A stretch of DNA of 64,000 nt from Mojavia pulchra JT2-VF2 (lineage in GTDB: Bacteria; Cyanobacteriota; Cyanobacteriia; Cyanobacteriales; Nostocaceae), in NCBI GenBank assembly GCA_019359325.1, contig JAHHHN010000015.1, forward strand, positions 1 to 64,000, read 5' to 3'. Shown one piece after another: positions 28,278-38,376 of the stretch. Every line of letters starts with the position of its first letter. The stretch's first letter is position 1. The position numbers and the translations under genes are program-made. Below the pieces are notes generated by a model. The model had not been told where the DNA came from. It saw only the letters and a list, made by a program, of their open reading frames with translations, and ran no database searches.

Positions 28278-28623
28278 TACATAGTGCTGAAAACTACTTG
28301 ATGATAATAGCTTGAGGTTGCGCTTTTTAACAAAGTCAATATTCTTACCTTTACCGTTTTGGCAATTTTTGCAAAAGTTGCCAACAAAAAAATCATGAGT
28401 AGCTATTTTAAGGCAATCATGAACTGCATTATTTATTCTTTAACGATATAGATAAATGTTTGGCCCGATTTTAGGTACATATTGTCAAACTAAGTTTGCA
28501 ATTTCATAGATTTAGGCAGATAAATGAAATAACCATACTAAATTGCGATAATTAGTATTGTGTGAAATTTTAAACTTGACTTTTGTAAAAGTTTTTAATT
28601 CAACATTGATATTACTTTTCCTC
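28278..28623. other. AT-rich intergenic region
   Basis: Nothing recognisable beyond AT-rich DNA. It lies between the dacB start and the stop of the TerB-like gene, so it should include the dacB promoter. Confidence 0.45.
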
Positions 28624-29085
28624 TTATCCATACTCTTCTTCGCCATCTTCCGCAAAAATTCCGTCTATAATCTCTTGTGCGCGCTTGTCTGAAATTTTCA
28701 AGGCTTCCTGAAGCTTAGAAATATAATTCTGTTCAGTTTTAGGTACTTCATCGTCAATACCCACCACTAAAAGAGCAGTGATATATGCAGCTTCTCGATT
28801 ATCTGTATCTAGTAAAGAGGCGATCGCCTGTTCAAATAAGTCTTCGCGTTTTGTTTTCTCTAGCAAGCCATAAACTTTGGATGTCAACTTTTCAAAGTCT
28901 TTTTGCGAGAACTTTTCAAATTGGGAAATACTAGCTAACATTTCACTCAAAACATATTTTTCTGTCCTGCTTAGACCTTGATCATCAGCAACTGCGGAAA
29001 AATGTCCAATGACTGCGATCGCTACTTCTGGTTCCAGCACAACTGAACTGGTGCTACGGCTTTTAGGCAACTTGCGTTTAAACAT
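28624..29085 (-). CDS. TerB-like protein
   Basis: A 153-residue, all-helical acidic protein. The central part resembles the TerB/DjlA-N fold: AIAVIGHFSAVADDQGLS with acidic residues at the end of helix 1, and ALLVVGIDDEVPKTEQNYI in the second half, two matching Asp-rich turns that bind metal in TerB. The N-terminus is a basic tail, the C-terminus is Glu-rich. TerB proteins link to tellurite resistance and stress, but single copies in cyanobacteria have no assigned role. The gene starts 163 bases after the ilvB stop and lies beyond the ilvB terminator. Confidence 0.75.
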   Translation of the reverse strand: MFKRKLPKSRSTSSVVLEPEVAIAVIGHFSAVADDQGLSRTEKYVLSEMLASISQFEKFSQKDFEKLTSKVYGLLEKTKREDLFEQAIASLLDTDNREAAYITALLVVGIDDEVPKTEQNYISKLQEALKISDKRAQEIIDGIFAEDGEEEYG

Positions 29086-29163
29086 AATTATCCTTTAAAA
29101 GTTCCGTTATGGCTGAAGCAGCAATCCCTTGGGTTTATATAGCTTCCTTAATTTAGGTTTCCC

Positions 29164-29194
29164 AAAAAAAAGCAGAGAATACACTTCTCTGCTT
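29164..29194 (-). terminator. Rho-independent terminator of ilvB
   Basis: Read on the minus strand, AAGCAGAGAA pairs with TTCTCTGCTT around a 5-base loop and is followed by a run of T. It lies 55 bases after the ilvB stop codon. Confidence 0.9.
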
Positions 29195-29248
29195 AGAAAG
29201 ACACTTCAAATGTCGTTAATCTAGCTTTTTAATTCAACTCAGCACTCT

Positions 29249-31168
29249 TCATAGCTTAGTGCCACATTCACAACAGAAGTTGTGAGCAGGAGCGTTTTTC
29301 GTACCACAATGGCTGCAATAAACTGGTTCTACAGCTGTTGTCGGTGGCTGCTTAGGCAAGCCAATCATTTGAGCGTTACTCTTGCCTGGGGCTACCATGG
29401 GATAGCAGTTTTCATCTCTGGTGACGCGGACATCTACAACTACAGGGCCATTGTGTGCCAGGATTTCGGCGATCGCATCCTTGAGTTGTTCACGTTTGCT
29501 AATCACCATACCTTTGATGCCGTAAGCTTTTGCCAAAAACTCAATGTCTGGCATTCCTACTTCCATGTTTGAGCAGGAGTAACGTTCACCGTAGAAGGCT
29601 TGTTGCCACTGGCGTACCATTCCCTGCCAACCATTATTGAGAATCACTGTCTTGACATTTATGCCATATTGTGATAATGTTCCCAACTCTTGTAAGCACA
29701 TTTGGAAACTGGCATCGCCGCTGATACAGATGACTTCTTCATCGGGGAACGCTACCTTAGCACCCATTGCCGCAGGTACACCAAAACCCATTGTTCCTAA
29801 ACCAGCGCTGGAAATCCACCGTCGGGGGCCATTCTTGAGGAATTGTGCTGCCCACATTTGATGCTGACCGACATCCGTGGTGTAGAAAGCATTGGGCGCT
29901 TGGCGACCAAGTTCTACAATCACTTCTTGGGGAGAAATGCTGTCAGTATGCTGTGGCACTACTAAAGGATACTCTTCGCGCCAACGGTTGATTAAGTTTA
30001 GCCATTCTTGGTTTTGGTTGGGTGTACTTTTTGTACCTGTTTGCTTACACCGACGCAACAAGTCAACCAATACATTTCGGACATCGCCAACAATGGGCAC
30101 TTCTGGAACGCGGTTTTTGCCAACTTCTGCGGGATCGATATCGATATGAATGACTTTGGCGCGGGAGGCAAATTCATCCAATTTGCCAGTTACACGGTCA
30201 TCGAATCTCGCACCAACGCAGATCAACAAGTCACAATCGGTAACAGCAAAGTTAGCGTAGGCTGTCCCATGCATCCCCAACATTCCCAAAGCTAGGGGAT
30301 GATGTTCGTCAAAAACACCAATACCCATCAAAGTTGTAGTGACGGGAATGTTAAATAACTCAGCTAGTTCTTTAACTTCTTGGTGGGCCCCTGAGGCGAT
30401 CGCACCTCCACCCACATACAACAGGGGACGGCGGCTTTCCCGAATTAATTGGATGGCTGCATTAATCTGCCGGGGATTGCCCTTAACTGTAGGACGATAG
30501 CCACGCAACTTCACCGAACCCGGTTCTACAGGCACATAGTCAAATTCTTCTAAAGCCACATCTTTGGGCACATCAATCAAAACTGGCCCGGGACGCCCTG
30601 TGCTAGCAATGTGGAATGCTTCTGCCACAATGCGTGCCATATCTTTGGGATCGCGCACTACATAAGAGTGTTTGACTATCGGCAGGGTGATTCCATAAAT
30701 ATCAGTTTCTTGGAATGCATCCGTACCAATTGATGCCCGTGGTACTTGCCCGGTGACCACGATCATCGGGATCGAGTCCATATAGGCGGTAGCGATGCCT
30801 GTTACCAAGTTAGTCGCCCCTGGGCCAGAGGTGCCAAAGCATACTCCTACTTTACCAGTGGCGCGGGCGTAGCCATCAGCAGCATGAGATGCACCTTGTT
30901 CGTGTCTCACCAGGATGTGCTTAATGCCAGCAGTCGCTTCCACCTTGTACAAATCATCGTAAATCGGCAGAATTGCCCCACCAGGATAACCAAAGATATA
31001 TTCGACCCCGTGGCGCTGGAGGCTGTCAAGGAGAGCAAAACCACCGGATGCACGCTGAGGGGTTACTACGACGGTTTGGATAGTCGTATTCAGCTGGGTG
31101 TGATTCTCGGTTTGTGGGGGACTGATTCGGGTTGGCGATTCTCCTGTGGAGACACTTTGTGAACGCAC
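29249..31168 (-). CDS. ilvB: Acetolactate synthase large subunit with C-terminal zinc ribbon
   Basis: A thiamine-diphosphate enzyme of the biosynthetic AHAS family, first step of branched-chain amino acid synthesis. Visible features are [12 protein letters not shown], the [17 protein letters not shown] region with the catalytic Glu, SGPGATN, and the ThDP-magnesium motif starting GDASFQM. The first 40 residues are a Ser/Thr-rich leader. After the normal end an extra tail carries CSHC and CCEC (Cys620, 623, 634/635, 637, counted from a TTG at 31174), a zinc ribbon. I prefer the GTG at 31168, which has GAGG seven bases upstream. No ilvN neighbour is present. Confidence 0.94.
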   Translation of the reverse strand: MRSQSVSTGESPTRISPPQTENHTQLNTTIQTVVVTPQRASGGFALLDSLQRHGVEYIFGYPGGAILPIYDDLYKVEATAGIKHILVRHEQGASHAADGYARATGKVGVCFGTSGPGATNLVTGIATAYMDSIPMIVVTGQVPRASIGTDAFQETDIYGITLPIVKHSYVVRDPKDMARIVAEAFHIASTGRPGPVLIDVPKDVALEEFDYVPVEPGSVKLRGYRPTVKGNPRQINAAIQLIRESRRPLLYVGGGAIASGAHQEVKELAELFNIPVTTTLMGIGVFDEHHPLALGMLGMHGTAYANFAVTDCDLLICVGARFDDRVTGKLDEFASRAKVIHIDIDPAEVGKNRVPEVPIVGDVRNVLVDLLRRCKQTGTKSTPNQNQEWLNLINRWREEYPLVVPQHTDSISPQEVIVELGRQAPNAFYTTDVGQHQMWAAQFLKNGPRRWISSAGLGTMGFGVPAAMGAKVAFPDEEVICISGDASFQMCLQELGTLSQYGINVKTVILNNGWQGMVRQWQQAFYGERYSCSNMEVGMPDIEFLAKAYGIKGMVISKREQLKDAIAEILAHNGPVVVDVRVTRDENCYPMVAPGKSNAQMIGLPKQPPTTAVEPVYCSHCGTKNAPAHNFCCECGTKL

Positions 31169-31302
31169 TGTCAAACCTCTGAGAATAGCTAAGTTAATAC
31201 TTGGATTCTGTAGTTAAGATTTCATTTTAATAGAAAAGTTTAATTAAATCCTTACAAAAATATCTATCTTTGATATCTAGTTAACCTATAACTCTTTATG
31301 CT

Positions 31303-32565
31303 TTAGATTACGTCTTGCAGTACTCGACGGGTATTTTGCCAAGCCCAAACACCAACAGCCGCAACTACAATGCTCATGGTTACCAACACAACGCGCAAGC
31401 CCAAAATATCAGTTAAGGGGCCTGTAATTGCCAGGGGTAAGGAAAGAGCAATATTGACGGCATGATTTTGAAAGCCAAATACTTTACCGTGCATCGTGGG
31501 TGGTGCTTGCTGTTGAATTAAAGTTTGCATTGGCACGCCAATTAGAGAAGCACCTATACCTAACAATGCACAGAGTCCTAGCGCCAATAAAAGGTTATGG
31601 GTAAAAGTGAACACTCCTAAAACCACAGCCATCATCAAAAATCCGATTAAGGGTAAAGGTTTGTGATGCAATTTCACACCCCAGTGACCCAAAATACCTG
31701 CGCCCAAGACCATACCAACCCCAGCTGCTGCCAAGAAAAAGCCGAACTGTTTCTCTTTTAAGCCAAAGTCCTCTGCCAATCTAATTGTCAGTACTGTTAA
31801 TGCTGCAAACACGCAATACAAAGTCACAAGTTGCAGCATGGCATTCAATACCAAACGGTTTTTCGTTAAATAGCGCAAACTTGCTGTAAATTCGGCCCAA
31901 GGCTTAATTGATTCCTGATGCACCTCAGTAGATTGGTGTTCTCTAAATTTAATTGGCTGCATGATTGCAGCTGATAACAAATATAAAACGCTAACTATAA
32001 TCTCTTGACCGTACTGTTCTCCCAGAAAGGTTTTCGACCAACTTAATATCGGTTCTCCTATAGCAAAACCAACTATCAAGGCTCCCATCATCGTGCTGCT
32101 AAACAGCGCGTTAGCTGCCATTAAATTCTCTTTTCGCACCAACAAGGGAATGGCGGCTTGTTCTGCTGGGGCAAAAAACTGCGTCACAGTAGAAATAGCA
32201 AAAACAAGTATTAATAAGAATAAGAATTCACGCGGTAAAAACGGAATTAATAACGTCAATAACCCACGCACAACATCAGAGCCAACCATAATTAGCTTTT
32301 TAGGCAAGCGGTCAACAAAGATACCACCCGCAGAACCAAACAATATCGCTGGTATTGTAAACACTAACATCAAGGTTGAGTGCATTGAGCTATCTGCCAA
32401 TCCCGGAAGGGGTGGGTAATGCTCCAGCAAGGCAATCATCAAAACGAAGAAGACCTTATCTGCCAACTGGGAAACGAGTTGCCCAATCCACAGGAGCATA
32501 AAATTTCGGTTTTTTAGCAGTGCGCCAAACCCGTTATTAACAGCAGCAGGTTCCGTTGGAAACAT
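31303..32565 (-). CDS. MFS transporter
   Basis: A 420-residue membrane protein with about 12 hydrophobic segments in two halves. The family signs are FMLLWIGQLVSQLADKVFF at the first helix, GGIFVDRLPKKLIM in the loop between helices 2 and 3 (the MFS motif A position), and PMQTLIQQQAPPTMHGKVFGFQ before the last helices. The subgroup resembles the MefA/enterobactin-exporter-like MFS proteins, so export is more likely than uptake. The substrate is unknown. It is separated from ilvB by about 130 bases and may be independent. Confidence 0.88.
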   Translation of the reverse strand: MFPTEPAAVNNGFGALLKNRNFMLLWIGQLVSQLADKVFFVLMIALLEHYPPLPGLADSSMHSTLMLVFTIPAILFGSAGGIFVDRLPKKLIMVGSDVVRGLLTLLIPFLPREFLFLLILVFAISTVTQFFAPAEQAAIPLLVRKENLMAANALFSSTMMGALIVGFAIGEPILSWSKTFLGEQYGQEIIVSVLYLLSAAIMQPIKFREHQSTEVHQESIKPWAEFTASLRYLTKNRLVLNAMLQLVTLYCVFAALTVLTIRLAEDFGLKEKQFGFFLAAAGVGMVLGAGILGHWGVKLHHKPLPLIGFLMMAVVLGVFTFTHNLLLALGLCALLGIGASLIGVPMQTLIQQQAPPTMHGKVFGFQNHAVNIALSLPLAITGPLTDILGLRVVLVTMSIVVAAVGVWAWQNTRRVLQDVI

Positions 32566-32726
32566 TAGTTACTCAATAATAGGGACTAGGGTAGATGGGG
32601 AGCAGAGGGGCAGAGGTGCAGGAAAACAAGAAAAGAGAAATTATTTCTTCAGATTCTTGCTGTTCATCACTCCATTTTAAAAGCTGCCTTATTTCTGACT
32701 CCTACTTGCCAACTTTGTTTTCCGGA

Positions 32727-33326
32727 CTATTTGTTTTCATAGCGCTTTAACAGCAGGTGCAAAAATTCAGCTGCACTTAAGCGATCGCCTTTGGCGCTGC
32801 GCTCCGCGCAATCGCTCTTGGGGTAAAATTCCTCAGATGAGTCTACCCAAAAGCCTTGTACAGTTTGAGGCGATCGCCACATGGATAAATGGTCAACTGC
32901 TGGTTCAGCATAGAAGTTATTTTGCCCACTACCCAGTAAAGATGAACTCCAGTGAGTAAAATAATCATGGCTGATCCGATGAATGGGAAAATCTCCCCAT
33001 AGTGGCACCCCCCATCCATCTATAGCAATAAACGCTTTGACATTACCACCTAAGAGTCGCCACGAACACGCCGCCAGAATTGCCCCGACTACGCCAGCAC
33101 TAAAGCTAATGAATATAACGGGCGATTCTAACTTATCTCCCACGCGATCGCGCAAAAACTGCAAAATATGCAATGCTGATAGCGTCAAAAACCCCTGTTC
33201 TGGGAAAACCAGTACATCATCTAAATTTGCAGCAATTGAGCTACGAGAATCAGGATCTAAACACCCCAATATAAAGCTTTTAGTTAAGGCTGGATCATGA
33301 ATTCCAGGGCAAATAATTATGCTCAT
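32727..33326 (-). CDS. Alpha/beta hydrolase-like conserved protein
   Basis: A 199-residue protein beginning MSIIICPGIHDP. The segment VIFISFSAGVVGA resembles a nucleophile elbow with Ser near residue 76, and AIDGWGVPLWGDF and DHLSMWRSP could supply the later acid/His positions. The family is known mostly as an unassigned cyanobacterial protein; hydrolase activity is inference. Near the C-terminus a stretch coding for SDCAERSAKGDRL matches a dispersed Nostoc-type repeat (CGCTGCGCTCCGCGCAATCGC on the plus strand near 32796-32816), so a repeat seems to have inserted in frame. Confidence 0.65.
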   Translation of the reverse strand: MSIIICPGIHDPALTKSFILGCLDPDSRSSIAANLDDVLVFPEQGFLTLSALHILQFLRDRVGDKLESPVIFISFSAGVVGAILAACSWRLLGGNVKAFIAIDGWGVPLWGDFPIHRISHDYFTHWSSSLLGSGQNNFYAEPAVDHLSMWRSPQTVQGFWVDSSEEFYPKSDCAERSAKGDRLSAAEFLHLLLKRYENK

Positions 33327-33980
33327 CTGTTTTTCGTGTTAGCAGCTGTAAAAGAAACTGGGAATTAGGGATTAGGGATTGGGTAAGAGCGCGGAAAAAT
33401 TCTGGAAGGCGGCTTTTACCCACTGACAAATTTTGGAATGTTTTCCCAGTACCCAGTCCCGGAGCGGCGTTCATGGAGCCGCGACCAGTTGACAATTCTC
33501 TTTTTCCAACCATTTTAGTTATCAATAAGACATTGTGTCTCAGCAATATTAACTAAATATTTTGTTGAAAAATTTTATAAATCATCTCTGAATTAGGCTA
33601 TTAGGAATCTTCAGGATACACAAAATTCTAAATACTTAACATCTTGCATGAGGTGACTTTAAATTACAGCTCATTTTGCACATAGGCACAACCTGCAAAA
33701 GCAGGTTTCAAGACACTTAGTTTATATAGCCGTTGGATGCGCGATGAGAACAATTTTCCGGCCAATGGAAGATACTACTTTCGCTTCTAGTCCCTCATCA
33801 TTGTAGGTAAATTTTTTTATCTATGTAGCGATCGCTGGAGTATATGATGTAATGTCCCGTTATGATGATTTTACTGATCCTATCCCCCCGGATGGGATAA
33901 CATTTAAGTAAGCAGCGAAGTAATTAAGTTACTTTCTCACTGCTTTAACTCTCGATTCTGGTTATATTGAGGAACTCATT
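33327..33980. other. Intergenic region upstream of the chelatase-like gene
   Basis: Contains low-complexity GGGATTAGGGATTGGG near 33367, a small perfect hairpin AACCTGC-AAAA-GCAGGTT near 33689-33706, and TATCCC / GGGATA near 33879-33900. I see no gene and no riboswitch that I can recognise. A GAGGA ribosome binding site at 33969-33973 serves the GTG start at 33981. Confidence 0.5.
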
Positions 33981-35105
33981 GTGGTAGCCACGCCGGAAAA
34001 AGTACAACACACTCACGAGCAATCATCAGGTAAAAATAGAGTCGCCGTATTGCTCATGGGCTACGGCGAAGTCGAAAGCTACGAAGATTTCGCTAACTAT
34101 AATGAACAGGCTTTAAATCTATTAACAGCAAAATTTGCACCAGTTCCAACTTGGATTTACCCACCCCTAGCAAAGCTTTTGGCATTATTTGACCGTCACG
34201 AGTGGGGACACACACACCACGATTTTATTTCCCCACATAATGCCATCTTTGAAAAACAACGTGCTGGCATTGAGAAGTTGTTACAAGAAAAGTGGGGCGA
34301 TGGCGTCCAAGTCTTTAAAGCTTTCAACTTCTGCGCTCCTTTTTTGCCTAAACAAGTCTTAGCGGAAATTCAAAACCAAGGCTTTGACAAAATTTTGATT
34401 TACCCACTGTTGGTGGTTGATTCTATCTTTACTAGTGGAATTGCGATCGAGCAGGTAAATAACGCCTTAGCTGAGATGGCTGATGGCGAGCAACATTGGG
34501 TAAAAGGCCAACGCTACATCCCTTCTTTCTACAACGAACCAGCCTACATTGATTTGATGGCTCATCTAGTAGAGGAAAAAATTACTGCCGATTTAGCAGC
34601 AACCTACCTACCTTCTCAAGTCGGCATTGTGCTAATGAACCACGGCTGTCCCCACAAAGCTAAAGGCTTCACCTCTGGGATTGTCGAAAGTCAGGCACTT
34701 TACGACTTGGTGCGTGATAAGTTGATTAACCGCTATCCTTTAATTTCGGTAGGTTGGCTCAACCACGATACACCCTTAATTGAATGGACGCAGCCAAACG
34801 CCGAGCAAGCTGCTAATAACCTCATTCAATTAGGTGCAAAAGCGGTGATTTTTATGCCGATTGGTTTTGCCACCGAAAATCACGAAACTTTATTGGATGT
34901 ACACCACATTATCCATGCTTTAGAGAAAAAGCATTCCGATGTGGACTATGTACAAATGCCTTGCGTCAATGACCATCCAGAGTTTTTGGCAATGGCTGCT
35001 CAATGGGCAGATGCTTATATTGGTGAGTTGAGACAAGAGGAAGCAATAGCAGTTAATCCTCAAGTAGATGGGCATCACCATCACCATCACCATCATCATC
35101 ATTAA
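33981..35105 (+). CDS. Ferrochelatase-family protein with natural C-terminal His10 tail
   Basis: The 374-residue protein has the two-domain chelatase layout. The N-terminal part has VAVLLMGYGEVES, and the second domain has GIVLMNHGCPHKAKGF with the likely metal-binding His. A late segment, VIFMPIGFATENHETLLDV, holds the Glu that pairs with that His in HemH. It differs from normal HemH in length and wording, and lacks the C-terminal chlorophyll-binding extension of the cyanobacterial enzyme, so it may insert a metal other than iron or act as a paralogue. The last ten codons are all His, as in metal-storing tails of nickel or cobalt proteins. The GTG start has GAGGA seven bases upstream. Confidence 0.82.
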   Translation: MVATPEKVQHTHEQSSGKNRVAVLLMGYGEVESYEDFANYNEQALNLLTAKFAPVPTWIYPPLAKLLALFDRHEWGHTHHDFISPHNAIFEKQRAGIEKLLQEKWGDGVQVFKAFNFCAPFLPKQVLAEIQNQGFDKILIYPLLVVDSIFTSGIAIEQVNNALAEMADGEQHWVKGQRYIPSFYNEPAYIDLMAHLVEEKITADLAATYLPSQVGIVLMNHGCPHKAKGFTSGIVESQALYDLVRDKLINRYPLISVGWLNHDTPLIEWTQPNAEQAANNLIQLGAKAVIFMPIGFATENHETLLDVHHIIHALEKKHSDVDYVQMPCVNDHPEFLAMAAQWADAYIGELRQEEAIAVNPQVDGHHHHHHHHHH

Positions 35106-35149
35106 GTAGCGGCTGGCGTCCCGTTGAGGAGCCACTACGCTCTTGCGGT

Positions 35150-35178
35150 TAAGCGACCTGTAGCGGTCGCTTAGTTTT
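35150..35178. terminator. Hairpin terminator between convergent genes
   Basis: TAAGCGACC (35150-35158) pairs perfectly with GGTCGCTTA (35165-35173), with a 6-base loop, followed by GTTTTA. It lies 45 bases after the chelatase-like stop codon, ahead of the convergent argD gene. Confidence 0.7.
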
Positions 35179-35245
35179 AGGTGGGGATTTAATCCCCATC
35201 TAAGACTTAATTACGAATTACTACTTGTTAACGCTTTTTGATTCC

Positions 35246-36529
35246 CTATGCTGCGACCGTAGCCAGTGCTTTGTCTACAGCTTGTAAGGCAGTATTGATT
35301 TCTGCCTCTGTAATAATCAATGGCGGCACAAACCGGAGGACTTTTGGGCCAGCTGGTACGAGCAATACACCCTCCTCTATGGCAACTTTAACGATATCAG
35401 CTGCGGTTAGCTGAATATCGGCTTGCAACTCTAAACCGTTGATTAAACCCCATCCGCGAACATCAGAAATATAATTGGGATATTTCGTGGCGATCGCTCT
35501 TAATCCAGCTCGTAGTTGCTCACCTCTGTCTTGCACATTCTGCAAAATATTCTCTTTTTCTAAAGTTTGGCAGACAGCGATCGCCACCCCGCAAACAAAA
35601 GGATTTCCACCAAAGGTGCTGGCGTGTTCCCCTGGTTGAAATACATTGCAGAATTTCTTACTCATCATTGCCCCGATGGGGATACCACCACCTAAGCCCT
35701 TAGCGCTGGTGAAAATATCTGGCTCAATGCCAAGATTTTCATAACCCCATAACTTGCCACTGCGCCCCATGCCAACTTGCACTTCATCAAGAATCAGCAA
35801 AACGCCAGTTTCATCGCAAATTTGCCGCAGTTTTTGGAAGTAAGCGACATCACCAGGACGTACACCGCCTTCTCCCTGTAATGGCTCTAAAAGAACCGCT
35901 GCTACACGATAATCACCTTCATCCAGCTCGCTAATTGCCGCTTCTATGGCTCCAATATCGTTGTAAGGTACGTAGTGGAAACCAGGAACTAAGGGATCAA
36001 AATGTTTTTGATATTTTGGTTGCCCCGTAGCGGTAATTGTCGCTAAAGTCCGCCCGTGGAAACTAGCATTAGCCGTTAAGATAATTGGTTGCTCAATGTC
36101 TAGTACAGTATGGGCGTATTTCCGCGCTAGTTTAATTGCTGCTTCATTGGCTTCAGCACCAGAGTTGCAGAAAAAGACGCGATCGGCACAGGAATGTTGA
36201 ATGAGCCATTTTGCTAATTCGCCCTGTTCTGGAATGTAGTACAAATTAGAAACGTGATGCAGCTTCTGGATTTGGCGTGTCACCGCTTCTACCATAGCTG
36301 GGTGGGCATGTCCTAAAGTACAAGTGGCAATTCCAGCTACAAAGTCCAAATATTCCCGCCCCTGTGTATCCCATACTCGACATCCTGCGCCCCGTTCTAG
36401 GGCTAGAGGAAACCGGGCATAGGTAGACATGACTGCTTCATCGAAGCTATTGGTATCAAAGGGGCTAGCTGGCAAAGAATCCGGCTTTGGGGAGATCGTG
36501 GCTTCTTCAACGAGAGTTTGTATGCTCAC
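35246..36529 (-). CDS. argD: Acetylornithine aminotransferase
   Basis: A class III PLP aminotransferase of 427 residues. It shows VWDTQGREYLDFVAGIA at the start of the core, the phosphate-binding FFCNSGAEANEAAIKLAR, FHGRTLATI, the cofactor Asp in LLILDEVQVGMGRSG, and the Schiff-base Lys in FTSAKGLGGGIPIGAM. The wording matches ArgD, which makes N-acetylornithine in arginine synthesis. It starts with GTG, with AAGGAG six bases upstream, which settles the start. Residues 1-35 are a short leader before the core. Confidence 0.94.
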   Translation of the reverse strand: MSIQTLVEEATISPKPDSLPASPFDTNSFDEAVMSTYARFPLALERGAGCRVWDTQGREYLDFVAGIATCTLGHAHPAMVEAVTRQIQKLHHVSNLYYIPEQGELAKWLIQHSCADRVFFCNSGAEANEAAIKLARKYAHTVLDIEQPIILTANASFHGRTLATITATGQPKYQKHFDPLVPGFHYVPYNDIGAIEAAISELDEGDYRVAAVLLEPLQGEGGVRPGDVAYFQKLRQICDETGVLLILDEVQVGMGRSGKLWGYENLGIEPDIFTSAKGLGGGIPIGAMMSKKFCNVFQPGEHASTFGGNPFVCGVAIAVCQTLEKENILQNVQDRGEQLRAGLRAIATKYPNYISDVRGWGLINGLELQADIQLTAADIVKVAIEEGVLLVPAGPKVLRFVPPLIITEAEINTALQAVDKALATVAA

Positions 36530-36689
36530 TACCGCTCCTTGTGAAAATCCTTGATCATATTAGTTATTTACTAGTGTCCTAGAAATCTCTCAAAAATTTC
36601 GACTATTTTCAGCAAATAACATTTTCTTGGTGGCTAACCCTCAGATATCCTCTAACCAGTGGCAGAGGTGAAAAAAAATTTTGTACTCG

Positions 36690-37745
36690 ATGCCGGAACA
36701 AAAATATCAACGTATCCAAAAAGAGCTGATGACAGGAGCGATCGCTCTTGGCTGTGTTTTCTTAATTGGTACTTTGTGGTACTGCTTAGTAGAGGGCTGG
36801 TCATGGGAAGACGCGGCTTACATGACGGTAATTACTTTGGCTACTGTTGGATACGGGGAGACACACCCTTTAGGCAGTCGAGGACGATTATTTACCATTG
36901 CCTTAATTTTGATGGGTGTAATCAATATCGGTTACATTGTCAATAGATTTACAGAAGCTGTCATTGAAGGCTACTTTCAAGAAGGAATTCGACTACGACA
37001 ACAGAGGCGCTTAATGGAATCCTTGTCAGGACATTACATTATCTGTGGATTTAGTCGGACTGGTCGTCAAATTGCCAAAGAATTCCGAGCAGAAGGCGTA
37101 GCTTTTGTAGTAATTGATTCTGAGGTTGAATCTGTTCAAAAAGCGCAAGTAGAAGGTTATACAGTATACCAGGGTGATGCGACGCTGGATGAATCGCTGC
37201 TGAGAGTTGGTATTGAACGGGCGATTTGTATAGTAGCCGCACTTCCTTCTGATGCAGAAAATTTATATACTGTTCTTTCAGCAAAAACTTTGAATCCAGG
37301 AATTCGGGCGATCGCCAGAGCAAGTACAGAAGAAGCTTTGCAAAAGTTACAGCGCGGCGGTGCAGATGCTGTGATTTCTCCCTATATCACAGGCGGGAAG
37401 CGGATGGCAGCTGCGGCTCTCAGACCCCAGGTGTTGGATTTTGTAGACGGTATCCTCACAGGTGCAGACCGCCAGTTGTATATGGAAGAATTTTTGCTCG
37501 ACCCGGCTTCCTGTCCCTTTGTTGGACAAACCCTACAGAGAGCAAAACTGCGATCGCAAACTGGGGCGTTAGTGCTTGCCATCCGCCGCACCGATGGTAA
37601 TTTGATTGGTGGCCCGACTGGTGACACCGTATTAATGCCGGGAGACACGCTAATCTGCATGGGTACAGCTGAACAACTGCGTAGTCTTAACCAAATCCTT
37701 GGCCCTATTGTTTCCCAAAAATTGCGTAAACCTAAAAATATTTGA
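36690..37745 (+). CDS. Two-TM potassium channel with RCK (TrkA-N/TrkA-C) domains
   Basis: From the ATG at 36690 the protein has 351 residues. Two membrane helices (about 14-34 and 66-86) flank a pore loop with the selectivity filter TVGYG at 52-56. A TrkA-N domain follows with the nucleotide-binding pattern HYIICGFSRTGRQIAKEF and the acidic end VVIDSE, then TrkA-C. The layout is that of MthK/Kch-type channels gated by a bound nucleotide or ion, and it probably assembles as a tetramer in the membrane. A TTG at 36681 would add three residues. The gene is divergent from argD. Confidence 0.92.
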   Translation: MPEQKYQRIQKELMTGAIALGCVFLIGTLWYCLVEGWSWEDAAYMTVITLATVGYGETHPLGSRGRLFTIALILMGVINIGYIVNRFTEAVIEGYFQEGIRLRQQRRLMESLSGHYIICGFSRTGRQIAKEFRAEGVAFVVIDSEVESVQKAQVEGYTVYQGDATLDESLLRVGIERAICIVAALPSDAENLYTVLSAKTLNPGIRAIARASTEEALQKLQRGGADAVISPYITGGKRMAAAALRPQVLDFVDGILTGADRQLYMEEFLLDPASCPFVGQTLQRAKLRSQTGALVLAIRRTDGNLIGGPTGDTVLMPGDTLICMGTAEQLRSLNQILGPIVSQKLRKPKNI

Positions 37746-38376
37746 TGAAAATCTTAGGGAAAGCGAAACAAAAGTCCAGCTAACCGCAGGATATCTGATA
37801 CTAAGTAGCTGTCAAGTAAATAACTTTTACTAATTTGTAATTAACATCTGATGTAGATTAGAAAAGCCTCTTAGTTGATCAGAGTTTCTATATTCGTTCA
37901 AAATCATTGATTTAGAATAACCTACGAAATTACAAGGGTGTTGGGCTTCCTTCACATTAAACGTAATTACGAAATTTACACAGCATTTAGGGTTCTAGGT
38001 TTGAATATGTTGCCCTTTCTTACTGCATTGATATTAGTAATTATGATGCAGCAAGGACACAGCTAGAGAGGGCTGGCTCCTTCTTAGCAAATTTTTAAAG
38101 ACGAATTCTTAATTTTCAATTGGTATAAGCTGACGATTTTTTCTTCAAAATACCAGAAGCCACCCGCAGAGTTTATATATTCTTTAAAGTTAGGACTTAT
38201 TTTGTAAAGAGTGTATTAAGTTTCTAAATTATTATCTTTACACTTATTTCATAAATTACCTAAAAATTGCAATATTCTCTTGAAAAATTCATGAAGACAA
38301 AAGAATTCATTGACAGTATGTGTATAAATAAACATTACAACTTAATGTATACGAATATAAGCAGTATTAAAGAAAA
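37746..38376. other. AT-rich intergenic region upstream of the A-T-TE gene
   Basis: About 630 bases without a gene. It contains a TTGACA at 38310-38315, with only weak -10 candidates near 38323 or 38333. No repeats of the local families are evident. Regulation of the downstream gene is likely placed here. Confidence 0.45.

Noticed and set aside
30746-31162. Plus-strand frame of 138 codons opposite ilvB
   Set aside because: It is a shadow of the ilvB N-terminal coding region.
33677-33745. Possible tRNA or riboswitch upstream of the chelatase-like gene
   Set aside because: Only one clear stem (AACCTGC / GCAGGTT) is present; acceptor and T arms or known riboswitch boxes are missing.
38310-38338. 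Sigma-70 promoter before the A-T-TE gene
   Set aside because: TTGACA is present, but no good -10 hexamer stands at the right distance, so I did not list it as a feature.
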